Shown: positions 26,447 through 34,936 of the stretch, in pieces | Numbering within the stretch: the first letter of the stretch is position 1 | How the letters are laid out: the number at the start of each line of letters is the position of its first letter | Source of the DNA: Defluviicoccus sp. | Lineage (GTDB): Bacteria > Pseudomonadota > Alphaproteobacteria > MPNO01 | Assembly: GCA_028821395.1 (NCBI GenBank) | Contig: JAPPGP010000222.1 | Span: 31,861 to 95,860 of the forward strand | Reading direction: 5' to 3' | Length of the DNA stretch: 64,000 nt | Made by a program: the position numbers and the translations under genes | The notes under the pieces: model-generated | Told to the model about the DNA's origin: nothing | The model's input: the letters and a program-made list of their open reading frames with translations, nothing else | Databases searched by the model: none

Positions 26447-27343
26447 CTAATGGGCCGCCATGCCGGTCAGCACCGACTCGCGGTAGCCGCCGCTTCCCCG
26501 GCTCTGCTCGTCGAACAGCTCGAGCGCCTGCATCCACCGGTGGGTGCGCTCGAACACCTCGCGCGTATAGGGCTCGAAGACCAGGCGCTCGCCCGGCCCC
26601 ATGCGGCGCATGTCGACCATCGCGTGGTAGCGCTTGGGCAGCTCGCGCAGGAAGTAGTGGGTGTAGCGCTCGGGCTCCAGGTCGAGGTCGCGCTGGGCGC
26701 GGCGTAGCGCGCGGAAATATTTCTTCACGTCCTCGATGTCGGCGCCGTCCGTGACCAGCGAGCCGATCATGAAGGTGGTGTCGACGATCTTGCGGAAGCC
26801 GAGCTGTTCGAGCACGTAGTAGGGCGCGCCGAAGGCGTTGCCGGCAGCCGCCTTTCCATCGACCAGAAGCGCGAGGCGGTCCCACAGCACGCCGCCGAAA
26901 TTGAGGTTTATCCGGTCGCGGTCGAGGAAGCGCAGCAGCGCCTGGAGGGTCGAGTAGTGGCTGCCGGAGTGGTAGCCCACCTCGACGGGTACGCCGGCGA
27001 GGTCTTCCGGACGTCCGATCGGCGAATCGGGCGGCACGAAGATCGCCGAGGGCGTCACCGAATAGGCATCGCCCCACATCCGGCCGTGCCCGGCGGACGC
27101 CGCCATATTGACCGTCCAGTGGCAGGCCGCCGAGACGTTGCAGGACCGGCCCTCGGCGTAGGACTCGAAGGCGCCGTGCCTGATCTCGCCAGGCGCGTCC
27201 TCGCTGCCGGCGACGCCTGCCGACCGTTTCGCCGGCTTGCCGAGGGAGAGCACGTAGTCGAGCCCCTCCTCGGCAAAGTAGCCGTGCTCCTCGGCGATCC
27301 ATTCCTGCAGCCGCCCGTGCGACTGGATGACGAATTTCGCCAT
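26447..27343 (-). CDS. Periplasmic-binding-fold (NMT1/THI5-like) protein without signal peptide
   Basis: A 298-residue protein starting MAKFVIQSHGRLQEWIAEEHGYFAEEGLDYVL, the usual first lobe of type II binding-protein folds, with GRPEDLAGVPVEVGYHSGSHYSTLQ in the hinge region. There is no signal peptide or lipobox, so it is probably cytoplasmic. Cytoplasmic members of this fold include 4,5-dihydroxyphthalate decarboxylase; others are sensor domains or mis-targeted binding proteins. Its divergent neighbour is a phthalate-dioxygenase-like Rieske oxygenase, which makes the decarboxylase reading worth testing. A GGGAGGG ribosome site precedes the ATG. Confidence 0.65.
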   Translation of the reverse strand: MAKFVIQSHGRLQEWIAEEHGYFAEEGLDYVLSLGKPAKRSAGVAGSEDAPGEIRHGAFESYAEGRSCNVSAACHWTVNMAASAGHGRMWGDAYSVTPSAIFVPPDSPIGRPEDLAGVPVEVGYHSGSHYSTLQALLRFLDRDRINLNFGGVLWDRLALLVDGKAAAGNAFGAPYYVLEQLGFRKIVDTTFMIGSLVTDGADIEDVKKYFRALRRAQRDLDLEPERYTHYFLRELPKRYHAMVDMRRMGPGERLVFEPYTREVFERTHRWMQALELFDEQSRGSGGYRESVLTGMAAH

Positions 27344-27438
27344 TGGCGAACCCTCCCGATCGGCGGGGATGGTCGATCCTGACGCGGCCCCCTGTCAATG
27401 CGGCTATACTGCGACCGGGACATCGCGACGGTAGGGAC

Positions 27439-28713
27439 ATGCTCGACCACGAGACCAACCGCAAGCTCGCACAGGTCGGCGCGGACACGCCGATGGGCCG
27501 GCTGATGCGCCGCTACTGGCATCCCATCGCGGGCGCCGCGGAGATGGCGCGCCGGCCCACCATGGCGGTCCGGCTGATGGGCGAGGACCTGGTGCTCTAC
27601 CGCGACCTGTCGGGCGGCTACGGCCTCTTGGACCGGCATTGCTGCCACCGCCGCGCCGACCTGACACACGGCTATGTCGAGGCGAACGGGCTGAGATGCA
27701 GCTACCACGGCTGGCTCTACGACGCCCGGGGCGCCTGTATCGAGCAGCCCTTCGAGGACATCGCCGACCCGGACTCCCGATTCAAGGACAAGATCCGCAT
27801 AAAATCCTACCCCGTCGCGGAGAAGGCGGGGATGCTGTGGGCCTATCTCGGACCCGAGCCTGCCCCGCTGGTGCCGACCTGGGAGCCCTTCGCCTGGGCC
27901 AACGGGTTCCGCCAGGTGGTGATCTCGGAAATCCCCTGCAACTGGCTCCAGTGCCAGGAGAACTCCATCGACCCGGTCCATTTCGAGTGGCAGCACGAGA
28001 ACTGGCGGGTGCGCGCGAGCGGCGCCGCCGGGCCATACGCGCCCAAGCACCTCAGGATCGATTTCGAGGAGTTCGATTACGGCATCACCTACAAGCGCAT
28101 CCGCGAGAACACCGACGAGAACCACCCGCTGTGGACGGTCGGGCGCAACTGCCTGTGGCCGAACGCGCTGTTCACCGGCGACCATTTCGAGTGGCGGGTG
28201 CCGATCGACGACGACAACACGCTGAGCGTCGGCTGGTTCTTCAACCCGGTGCCGAAGGACCGGCGGCCCTTCGTGCAGAACGAGATCCCCTGCTGGCGCG
28301 GACCGATCAAGGATGCGGACGGTCGCTGGATCACCAGCCACGTGATGAACCAGGACTTCGTCGCCTGGGTGGGCCAGGGGACTCTCGCCGACCGCTCGAA
28401 GGAGCGGCTCGGACGCTCGGACCGTGGCGTCATCATGATGCGGCGGCGCTTCCTCGCCGATTTGGAGCGCATAGAGCGAGGCGAGGACCCGAAGGCGGTG
28501 GTCCGCGACGCGGCCGTCAACGACTGCATCGCGCTGCCCATCTTCGACCGCCACTTCTTCGTCGACGGGTGGATGCGGGAGGACCTCGCGGATGCGGCGC
28601 ATGTGCGCACGCGGTCCACGCTCGACTTCGTCTTCCAGGCGGGCCAGCCAGCCGAGGTGCGGGCCGCCTATGTCGAGGCGATGGGGTTCGACCGGGACGG
28701 GGCCGCAGGTTGA
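27439..28713 (+). CDS. Rieske non-heme iron oxygenase, phthalate 4,5-dioxygenase-like
   Basis: A 424-residue oxygenase. The N-terminus MLDHETNRKLAQVGADTPMG and RRYWHP match the phthalate-type (Pht3/OphA2) branch. The Rieske ligands are C68, H70, C87 and H90. The mononuclear iron site is NSIDPVHFEWQH, with bridging D178 and ligands H181 and H186. The ATG at 27439 is chosen over the in-frame start at 27343 because the family N-terminus begins there. No dedicated reductase is nearby. It lies between a binding-fold protein (divergent) and a TRAP importer (downstream), suggesting uptake and oxygenation of the same aromatic acid. Confidence 0.88.
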   Translation: MLDHETNRKLAQVGADTPMGRLMRRYWHPIAGAAEMARRPTMAVRLMGEDLVLYRDLSGGYGLLDRHCCHRRADLTHGYVEANGLRCSYHGWLYDARGACIEQPFEDIADPDSRFKDKIRIKSYPVAEKAGMLWAYLGPEPAPLVPTWEPFAWANGFRQVVISEIPCNWLQCQENSIDPVHFEWQHENWRVRASGAAGPYAPKHLRIDFEEFDYGITYKRIRENTDENHPLWTVGRNCLWPNALFTGDHFEWRVPIDDDNTLSVGWFFNPVPKDRRPFVQNEIPCWRGPIKDADGRWITSHVMNQDFVAWVGQGTLADRSKERLGRSDRGVIMMRRRFLADLERIERGEDPKAVVRDAAVNDCIALPIFDRHFFVDGWMREDLADAAHVRTRSTLDFVFQAGQPAEVRAAYVEAMGFDRDGAAG

Positions 28714-28792
28714 ACCGCCCGAATCGCGCCGATAGCATGTCTGCCGATCGATAAAGCCGGTCGCCGCGCGCGGCGCTGGACAGGGAGGAACC

Positions 28793-29827
28793 ATGAGAAA
28801 CCTTGCCAAGATCGCCTTGCCGCTCGGCGCCGCGAGCCTGTTGCTCGGCGCCATACCCGCCCAGGCCGAGACCAAGATCCTGTTCAACTACTTCGTGCCG
28901 CCCAAGCACCCGCTCAAGGTCGGGATCATCGACAATTGGGCGAAGCGGGTCACCGAGGGCAGCGGCGGCCGGATCGCGGTGAGCTACCCGGCGAAGACGC
29001 TGGCGCCGGCGCCGCGCCAGTGGAAGATGATCACCTCCGGCATCGCGGATGCGACCGTGATGTACAACAATTTCGAGCGCAAGCGGCTGTCGCTCGACCA
29101 GGTGGGCACGCTTCCCTTCAGCATCACCGACGCGGCCTCGACCGCGACGGCGCTCTGGCGCACTCACAAGAAGTATTTCGAGGCGAAGAACCAGTACAAG
29201 GGCGTCAAGTTCCTCGGCTACATCATGCACGGCGGCGGGGAGCTGTTCAGCCTCAAGGACCCCATCCTGTCGGTGGCGGACATGAAGCGGATGAAGCTGC
29301 GCTCGCCGCCGGGCGACGTCGCCAAGGCGGTCGGCAGGACCGGGGCGGCGGTCGTACCCACGCCGGGCGTCAAGGCGTTCGACGTGGTGTCCAAGGGGAT
29401 CGTCGACGGGCTGGTCTTCCCGATCGGCGACGTCTGGAAGCTGAAGATGACGCCTTACGTCAAGCACCTCACCAAGGTGCCGGGCAAGGTGTATGGCGCG
29501 GTCTTCTCGCTCTACATGAACCAGAAGGTCTGGAACAAGCTGTCGAAGGAAGACAAGGCGGTGGTGACCGCGGCGTCGGGCGAGAAGATCTCGATGGACT
29601 CCAACAACTGGGGCAACGTGGACATCGAGGCCGAGGCGATCTACCGCCAGAAGGGGATCGGCATCCACAACGCCAGCGCCGGGTTCACCGCGGATCTCAT
29701 GAAGCTCTGGGCCTACCAGGACGAGGGGTGGATCGCCACGGCCAACAAGGCGGGCGTGGACGGAAGAGCGGCGCTCGACTTCTACCGCGCCGAGTCGAAG
29801 CGGATCTACAAGGCCAGCCAGAACTAG
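28793..29827 (+). CDS. TRAP transporter substrate-binding protein (DctP-type), system 3
   Basis: A 344-residue periplasmic protein with a signal peptide (residues 1-24, cleaving after AQA). DctP-type stretches include LAPAPRQWKMITSGIADATVMY and FDVVSKGIVDGLVFPIGDVW. A GGGAGGAA ribosome site precedes the ATG. It starts a compact dctP-dctQ-dctM order with only 11 bases to the small permease gene and no hairpin there, unlike the other systems. The upstream Rieske gene ends 79 bases before it. Confidence 0.92.
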   Translation: MRNLAKIALPLGAASLLLGAIPAQAETKILFNYFVPPKHPLKVGIIDNWAKRVTEGSGGRIAVSYPAKTLAPAPRQWKMITSGIADATVMYNNFERKRLSLDQVGTLPFSITDAASTATALWRTHKKYFEAKNQYKGVKFLGYIMHGGGELFSLKDPILSVADMKRMKLRSPPGDVAKAVGRTGAAVVPTPGVKAFDVVSKGIVDGLVFPIGDVWKLKMTPYVKHLTKVPGKVYGAVFSLYMNQKVWNKLSKEDKAVVTAASGEKISMDSNNWGNVDIEAEAIYRQKGIGIHNASAGFTADLMKLWAYQDEGWIATANKAGVDGRAALDFYRAESKRIYKASQN

Positions 29828-29838
29828 GTCTGCCGCCG

Positions 29839-30357
29839 ATGTCGGAGGGAGCCGGCGGGCCGGAGGCGGACGACGTCTGGCCCGACGGCTGGTTCGAGGC
29901 CGTCCTCATGGGGATCGTCGCGACGACGGTCTTCCTGATGATGGCGATCACCTTCGTCGACGTCGCCGGCCGGTACATCTTCAGCGCCCCCATCCCCGGC
30001 GGCTTCGAGCTGATCGAGTTCCTGATGCCGCTCTCGATCTTCGCCGGCCTGCCGATCATCACCCGGCGCCGGACGCATATCGTGGTCAGCATCCTGGACC
30101 GCTGGTTCCGCGGCGGTCTCGGCGAATTTCGCCGGCTGGTCGTCGATGCGGGATCGCTCGCGGTGGTCGCGTTCATCGCCGAGCGCATGTGGAGCCAGGG
30201 CGACGGTCTCGCCGAGGCGCAGATCGAGTCGGGCTACCTCGAATGGCCGGTCGCGCCCGCGGCTTACGCGATCAGCGTGCTCAGCGTCGTGACCTGCGTG
30301 GTTCTCGTCCTCATGCTGCTGCGCGACGTGAGGACGATGCTGGCCCGGAACCCGTGA
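29839..30357 (+). CDS. TRAP transporter small permease (DctQ-type), system 3
   Basis: A 172-residue membrane protein with four predicted helices, starting at the ATG of MSEGAGGPEADD. The DctQ pattern FVDVAGRYIFSAPIPGGFEL and the TRRRTHIVVSILDRW loop are typical of the family. The frame opens further upstream over the binding-protein gene, which is rejected. It ends 13 bases before the large permease gene. Confidence 0.88.
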   Translation: MSEGAGGPEADDVWPDGWFEAVLMGIVATTVFLMMAITFVDVAGRYIFSAPIPGGFELIEFLMPLSIFAGLPIITRRRTHIVVSILDRWFRGGLGEFRRLVVDAGSLAVVAFIAERMWSQGDGLAEAQIESGYLEWPVAPAAYAISVLSVVTCVVLVLMLLRDVRTMLARNP

Positions 30358-30370
30358 CGGGGCCGGACGC

Positions 30371-31666
30371 ATGACCGAATCGCTGATCGGCTTCGCCATC
30401 CTGCTGCTCATGGTGTTCCTGGGCTTCCCGCTCGGCTTCGCCATGGTGGCGGTGGGCTTCGTCGGCTTCGGGCTGGTGCGCGGCTGGGAGCCGGCGCTGG
30501 AGACGGTGGGCCAGCTCATCCTCGACTTCGCGATGAGCTACTCCTTCTCGGTGCTGCCGCTCTTCGTGCTGATGGGGGCGTTCGTCTACCGCGCGGCGCT
30601 GTCGGAAGACCTGTACGACGCGTCCAACGCCTGGCTCGGCCACTACAAGGGCGGGCTCGCGATGGCGACCGTCGCCGCCTGCGGCGGCTTCAGCGCGGTC
30701 TCCGGGAGCTCGGTCGCGACGGCGGCCACCATGGCCAAGGTCGCCATGCCGTCGATGCGGCGCTACCGCTACAACGAGAACCTCGCCGCCGGCACCATCG
30801 CCGCCGGCGGCACGATGGGCATCCTGATCCCGCCCTCGATCGCCCTGGTGATCTACGGAATCATCGTCGAGGAGGATGTCGGCAAGCTGTTCATCGCCGG
30901 CATCGTGCCGGGGATCATCACCGTCGCCCTCTATATCTTCGTGATCAAGGTGCTGATCACCTTCCGCCCCTCGCTCGGCCCGCGCGGGCCGTGGACGCCG
31001 TGGAAGGACCGGTTCATCGCGCTGAAGGGCGTCTGGGGCATGATCGCCCTGTTCCTGCTGGTGCTCGGCGGCATCTATCTCGGCGTGTTCACCCCCACCG
31101 AGGCGGGCGGGATCGGCGCGGTCGGCGCGGTCGTCTTCGCCGTCTCGCGCCGGAAGATGGGCTGGCGCGGGTTCTGCGGCGCCCTCATCGAGGCCGGCCA
31201 GACCACCGCCATGGTGTTCAGCGTCGCCTTCGGCGCAATCATCCTGTCCAACTTCATGAACATCTCGGGCATGCCCAACCAGATCGTCGACTGGGTGAAT
31301 TCGCTCGAGATCGCGCCGATCACCGTCGTGCTGGTGATCTGCCTGATCTATATCGCGCTCGGCTGCGTGTTCGAGGGCATCGGCATGATCCTGCTGACGG
31401 TGCCGATCTTCTTCCCTGTGGTCCAGAGCCTCGGCTTCGACCTGATCTGGTTCGGCATCGTGGTCATCATGGTCACCGAGATCAGCCTGATCACGCCGCC
31501 CATCGGCATGAATGTGTTCGTGCTCAAGACCATCATGCCGGAGATGTCGCTATGGGGCATTTTCGCCGGCATCAGCCCGTTCTTCGTCGCCGACATCGTC
31601 CGCCTGGCGCTGATCGTGTTCATACCGGGGCTGACGCTCTACCTGCCGGGCCTGATGGGCGGGTAG
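30371..31666 (+). CDS. TRAP transporter large permease (DctM-type), system 3
   Basis: A 431-residue DctM-family protein with about twelve hydrophobic segments. Hallmarks are SGSSVATAATMAKVAMPSM, GGTMGILIPPSIALVIYGIIVEE and AGIVPGIITV, with the C-terminus IPGLTLYLPGLMGG. The last 47 bases overlap the 3' end of the convergent FAD monooxygenase gene. It should import the ligand bound by the system 3 DctP protein, possibly the aromatic acid used by the upstream Rieske oxygenase. Confidence 0.92.
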   Translation: MTESLIGFAILLLMVFLGFPLGFAMVAVGFVGFGLVRGWEPALETVGQLILDFAMSYSFSVLPLFVLMGAFVYRAALSEDLYDASNAWLGHYKGGLAMATVAACGGFSAVSGSSVATAATMAKVAMPSMRRYRYNENLAAGTIAAGGTMGILIPPSIALVIYGIIVEEDVGKLFIAGIVPGIITVALYIFVIKVLITFRPSLGPRGPWTPWKDRFIALKGVWGMIALFLLVLGGIYLGVFTPTEAGGIGAVGAVVFAVSRRKMGWRGFCGALIEAGQTTAMVFSVAFGAIILSNFMNISGMPNQIVDWVNSLEIAPITVVLVICLIYIALGCVFEGIGMILLTVPIFFPVVQSLGFDLIWFGIVVIMVTEISLITPPIGMNVFVLKTIMPEMSLWGIFAGISPFFVADIVRLALIVFIPGLTLYLPGLMGG

Positions 31667-33236
31667 CGGCGCCCGTCACCCGCGCCATCAGCGCGTCCGC
31701 GTTTTCCGGGGGCGCGTCGCCAGCCCAGGCGACGTAGCTGTCGGGGCGGACCAGGACGAGACCGGCGCCGCGGCTCTCGGACGCCGGCTCGCGGACGACC
31801 TTGAGCGGGATCGAGCGCCGCGCGCAGGCGCGCTCCAATCGGGCGATCCCTCCGTCGTCGCCGCCCAGCGCGACCAGGGTGAAGCCGCGCCCCAGCTCCT
31901 CGAACACGTTGCGCCCGGAGGCGAGCCGCCACGGCGGCAAATAGTGGCCTGGCCGGGCCCGCTCGCTGCGCGCGGATGCGGCGCCGGTGACCCCGCCGGG
32001 CGGGCCTGCGATCGCGGTCGAACCCACGTAATGTGGCGCATAGCTGTTCAAATGCCTGTTCCCGGCCTCGGCATAGGCCGTCCAGCCGCGCGCGAACTCC
32101 TCCGCGTCGCGTTCGGGGTGGATCCGCTCGAACAGCTCGCGGTCCGCTGAAATCCGGCTGTCGATGAATTCCGCCGCGGTCGATGCGGCCACCTCCTGCC
32201 GCTCCTCGCTGTAGGACTGGAGCAGGGCCTCTCCGCCCCATCCCTGCAGCACCGCGGCCAGCTTCCACCCCAGATTGGCCGCGTCCTCGAACCCGGTGTT
32301 GAGACCGTACCCGCCATAGGGCGGGTGGCTGTGCGCCGCGTCGCCGGCGATGAACACGCGGCCCGCGCGAAACGCCTCGGCAATGGAGACGCGCAGATCC
32401 CAGTAGCCGATATGCTCGAAGCTGCAATCGAACGCGAACCCCGCGGCCTCGCGGAGCAGCGCGCGCACCCCCGCCTCGCTCCTCTCCGCCCGACCCACGG
32501 GCGCGTGGAAGAACCAGCCCTCATGCTCGTCGATCCGGCCGAAGAAGCGCCAGTAGCCTTTCAGATCCGGGTGCACCACCCGGTAGATATAGGCCGGCGG
32601 AAAGCGCTTCAGCCGCTCGCCGAGAGCGGGCGAGCGGAACACGGCCAGCACCATGGTCTGCTCGTAGTCGGTTCCGCCGGAGGCGAGGCCCGCGCCGTCG
32701 CGCACCGCGGACCGGCTGCCGTCGCAGCCGACGACGTAGTCCGCCTCGACGGTCTCGCGCCGCGCGCCGGCTTCTTCGGCGATGTCGACGGCGGCGCCGG
32801 CATCCGACTGCCGCACCGCCTCGGCGGACCAGCCCTCCCTCACCCGGACCGCCGGGATCCCGGCGAGGCGGTCCCGCAGCACCTGCTCGGTGAGATATTG
32901 CGGCAGCCGCTCGCTGCGCTGGAAGTAGTACCTGTCGACCGCGGTCCGGTAGACGCCGGCAAACCAGTGCGCGCCGGCGAGGTCGCCATAGGCGACGATG
33001 GCGTTGCCGGGGAAGCCGGGCCGGATGACCCGCCGGGAGCGCAGCTCGTCGGCGATGCCCCAGGAATAGAACAGGTCGAGCGTGCGCTGGGTAAGGTTCT
33101 GGCCCTTGGGGATGCGATGGGGCTCGGTGCGCCGCTCGATAACCTCGCAGGCAACGCCGCGCAACCCGAGCTCGACGGCGAGCGCGAGCCCGACCGGGCC
33201 GCCTCCGACGACGACGACGCGCGGGCGGTCCGCCAT
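31620..33236 (-). CDS. FAD-dependent phenol-type monooxygenase (MhpA/TfdB-like)
   Basis: A 538-residue single-component flavin hydroxylase. The first FAD motif is VVGGGPVGLALAVELG (about 9-24), the second is YVVGCDGSRSAVRDGAG, and the third is RVFIAGDAAHSHPPYGGYGLNTG, which is the best-conserved stretch of the family. The C-terminal thioredoxin-like domain is present in reduced form. It likely hydroxylates a phenolic acid to a catechol-type compound. It ends a minus-strand run that includes a LigB-like dioxygenase starting upstream, so it may prepare the substrate for ring cleavage. Its 3' end overlaps the TRAP gene by 47 bases. Confidence 0.87.
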   Translation of the reverse strand: MADRPRVVVVGGGPVGLALAVELGLRGVACEVIERRTEPHRIPKGQNLTQRTLDLFYSWGIADELRSRRVIRPGFPGNAIVAYGDLAGAHWFAGVYRTAVDRYYFQRSERLPQYLTEQVLRDRLAGIPAVRVREGWSAEAVRQSDAGAAVDIAEEAGARRETVEADYVVGCDGSRSAVRDGAGLASGGTDYEQTMVLAVFRSPALGERLKRFPPAYIYRVVHPDLKGYWRFFGRIDEHEGWFFHAPVGRAERSEAGVRALLREAAGFAFDCSFEHIGYWDLRVSIAEAFRAGRVFIAGDAAHSHPPYGGYGLNTGFEDAANLGWKLAAVLQGWGGEALLQSYSEERQEVAASTAAEFIDSRISADRELFERIHPERDAEEFARGWTAYAEAGNRHLNSYAPHYVGSTAIAGPPGGVTGAASARSERARPGHYLPPWRLASGRNVFEELGRGFTLVALGGDDGGIARLERACARRSIPLKVVREPASESRGAGLVLVRPDSYVAWAGDAPPENADALMARVTGAATRPSGPAGRASAPV

Positions 33237-33251
33237 CGGCCGGCCGGCGGG

Positions 33252-34262
33252 TCAGGTCCAGCAGACAAAGGCGTTGGCGGTTCCGGTTCCCGCCAGCGAG
33301 CGATAGCAGGGGACGTAGTCGATCACGTCGCCGGCGAGCCCGGTGCCGAACAGCGCCCCCGCCGCGACGATCCAGTTGCGCAGCTCCGACGACCCGGATT
33401 GCAGCAAGTCCTGCTCGATGCCGCAGAGCGCGTCCTCGTTGCGGTCGCAGAACGCCTCGAGGAACCGTCGGTCGAGATCCTCGTCGATGCAGAAATGCGA
33501 CATCCCGCCGGACCCGACCACGGCGACGCGGGCGGGCGAGTCCCAGTCGCGGATCGCACGGCCGATCATCGCGCCGAAATCGAAGCAGCGCCGCGCGGTC
33601 GGCTGGTTGGGCGGGTAGAAGGTGTTGGCGATCACCGGCAGGGTGGGAACCGCGCGGTCGCGCATGATCCGGCGCAGGACGAAGCTGAAGGCGTGCGGCG
33701 TGCCGACATGGCGGTGGTTCTCGTGCCGCAGCCAGTCGTTCGAGGCCGCGAGGTCGAATCCCTCCTGCATCGCGCGGGCGAAGACGATCTCGGCGAGATC
33801 GGGCAGGCCGGGGTAGACGGTATGGCGGTCCGGGCGGTAGGCCCATTCCGCGTCCCCTACCCCGGGCGGTAGCATGGCCTTCTGCTTCTCGCTGGTCGGC
33901 TGGTTGTAGAAGGTCTCGCCGCGATAGACCGTGAAGGTGGGCTGGATGTCCTCGAGGAACAGCTCGCGCTGGTCGTTGCCGAGGATGACGCAGGCATCCG
34001 GCGCCACCTCCTCCCACTTGTCGGCGAGCGCGGCGATCCCGGCCTGGCAGGAGTCGTAGCGCCGCTGGCGTTCGTCGTCGGCGATCAATGCCGCGATGTC
34101 CTCGCCCGCCCGGCGCTCGACCAGCTCGTCGAAGGTGAACCGTTCGCCCTTGAACCAGTGCTCGTTCACCAAATCCGCCTTGACCCGCTCGCCCCATTGA
34201 TCGGGCGTGGTGTTCAGCGTCGGCCCGTGCGTGGTCCACATACCGAGAACGACGTTCGCCAT
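33252..34262 (-). CDS. LigB-type class III extradiol dioxygenase family protein
   Basis: A 336-residue protein of the protocatechuate 4,5-dioxygenase beta (LigB) superfamily. Conserved features are TTHGPTL with H12 (first iron ligand), GSGGMSHF with H256 (catalytic base region) and SGSSELRNW with E293 (third ligand). The loop that should provide the second histidine ligand (VYNDH in LigB) reads LGNDQRE at 94-100, with Gln98 and Arg99 and no histidine between residues 36 and 146. It may therefore be catalytically altered. No LigA-like alpha subunit gene is nearby. It overlaps the upstream aldolase gene by one base (TGATG). Confidence 0.8.
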   Translation of the reverse strand: MANVVLGMWTTHGPTLNTTPDQWGERVKADLVNEHWFKGERFTFDELVERRAGEDIAALIADDERQRRYDSCQAGIAALADKWEEVAPDACVILGNDQRELFLEDIQPTFTVYRGETFYNQPTSEKQKAMLPPGVGDAEWAYRPDRHTVYPGLPDLAEIVFARAMQEGFDLAASNDWLRHENHRHVGTPHAFSFVLRRIMRDRAVPTLPVIANTFYPPNQPTARRCFDFGAMIGRAIRDWDSPARVAVVGSGGMSHFCIDEDLDRRFLEAFCDRNEDALCGIEQDLLQSGSSELRNWIVAAGALFGTGLAGDVIDYVPCYRSLAGTGTANAFVCWT

Positions 34263-34936
34263 CAGTCATCTCCACCCTGTAGCATGCGTTCGTAGGACGC
34301 TCCCATGACCCGGCTGACCGGCTCGCCGCGCCTCACCGCCTCGGTCATCGCGCGCTCGCGCGCGACGATCGATTCGGCCCTTTCCAGCACCTCGCCGGCG
34401 CGGCCGGACGGTACCACGGCGACCCCGCTGCGGTCGGCAATCACAAGGTCGCCCGGGCGCACGGTCAATTCTCCGACGGCGATGTCGATATTGAAACCCT
34501 CTTCATGGATCCGCCCCCGCGCCGTCCGCGCGGTCGCGCAGCGGGCGTAGACCGCGAAGCCGAGCCCGGCGGCTTCGTCGATATCGCGCGCCGGCCCGTC
34601 CACGATCACCCCCTCGATGCCCGCCTCCCGCGCCGCGTGGGACAAGACGCCGCCCCAGCCGGCGGCGTCGATGCCGGTGCGCTGCTCTATCACCAGGACG
34701 TGGCCCGGCCCGGCCGAATCGACCGCGCCGCTGCACAGATGCCGCAGCGGCGCATCCTCCGGCTTGCGGTCGGTGAGCTTGACCGTGACCGCCCTTCCGG
34801 CGATGCGCCCGGTCGTGGTCAGCGCCGCGATCCCGGTCACCGCCGGCGGCAGGCCGAGCGAGTCGAGCGCATCGGACACCGCGCAGCAATCGAGCGCTTG
34901 CAGCCGCGCGATCGGGCGGCGGTCGTCATCGGTCAT
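34262..34936 (-). CDS. RraA/LigK-like aldolase (4-carboxy-4-hydroxy-2-oxoadipate type)
   Basis: A 224-residue RraA-fold protein. The fold includes GWGGVLSHAAREAGIEGVIV (about 93-112) and the catalytic DGPARDIDE (D113, R117, D118) that in LigK/ProA-type enzymes binds the divalent metal and pyruvate enolate. Such enzymes split 4-carboxy-4-hydroxy-2-oxoadipate into pyruvate and oxaloacetate. The ATG at 34936 has the better ribosome site (GGTGAGA); a second ATG lies 15 bases upstream. It overlaps the DppF-like gene by 11 bases and the LigB-like gene by one. RraA RNase E inhibitors share the fold, but the neighbourhood favours the aldolase. Confidence 0.8.
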   Translation of the reverse strand: MTDDDRRPIARLQALDCCAVSDALDSLGLPPAVTGIAALTTTGRIAGRAVTVKLTDRKPEDAPLRHLCSGAVDSAGPGHVLVIEQRTGIDAAGWGGVLSHAAREAGIEGVIVDGPARDIDEAAGLGFAVYARCATARTARGRIHEEGFNIDIAVGELTVRPGDLVIADRSGVAVVPSGRAGEVLERAESIVARERAMTEAVRRGEPVSRVMGASYERMLQGGDD

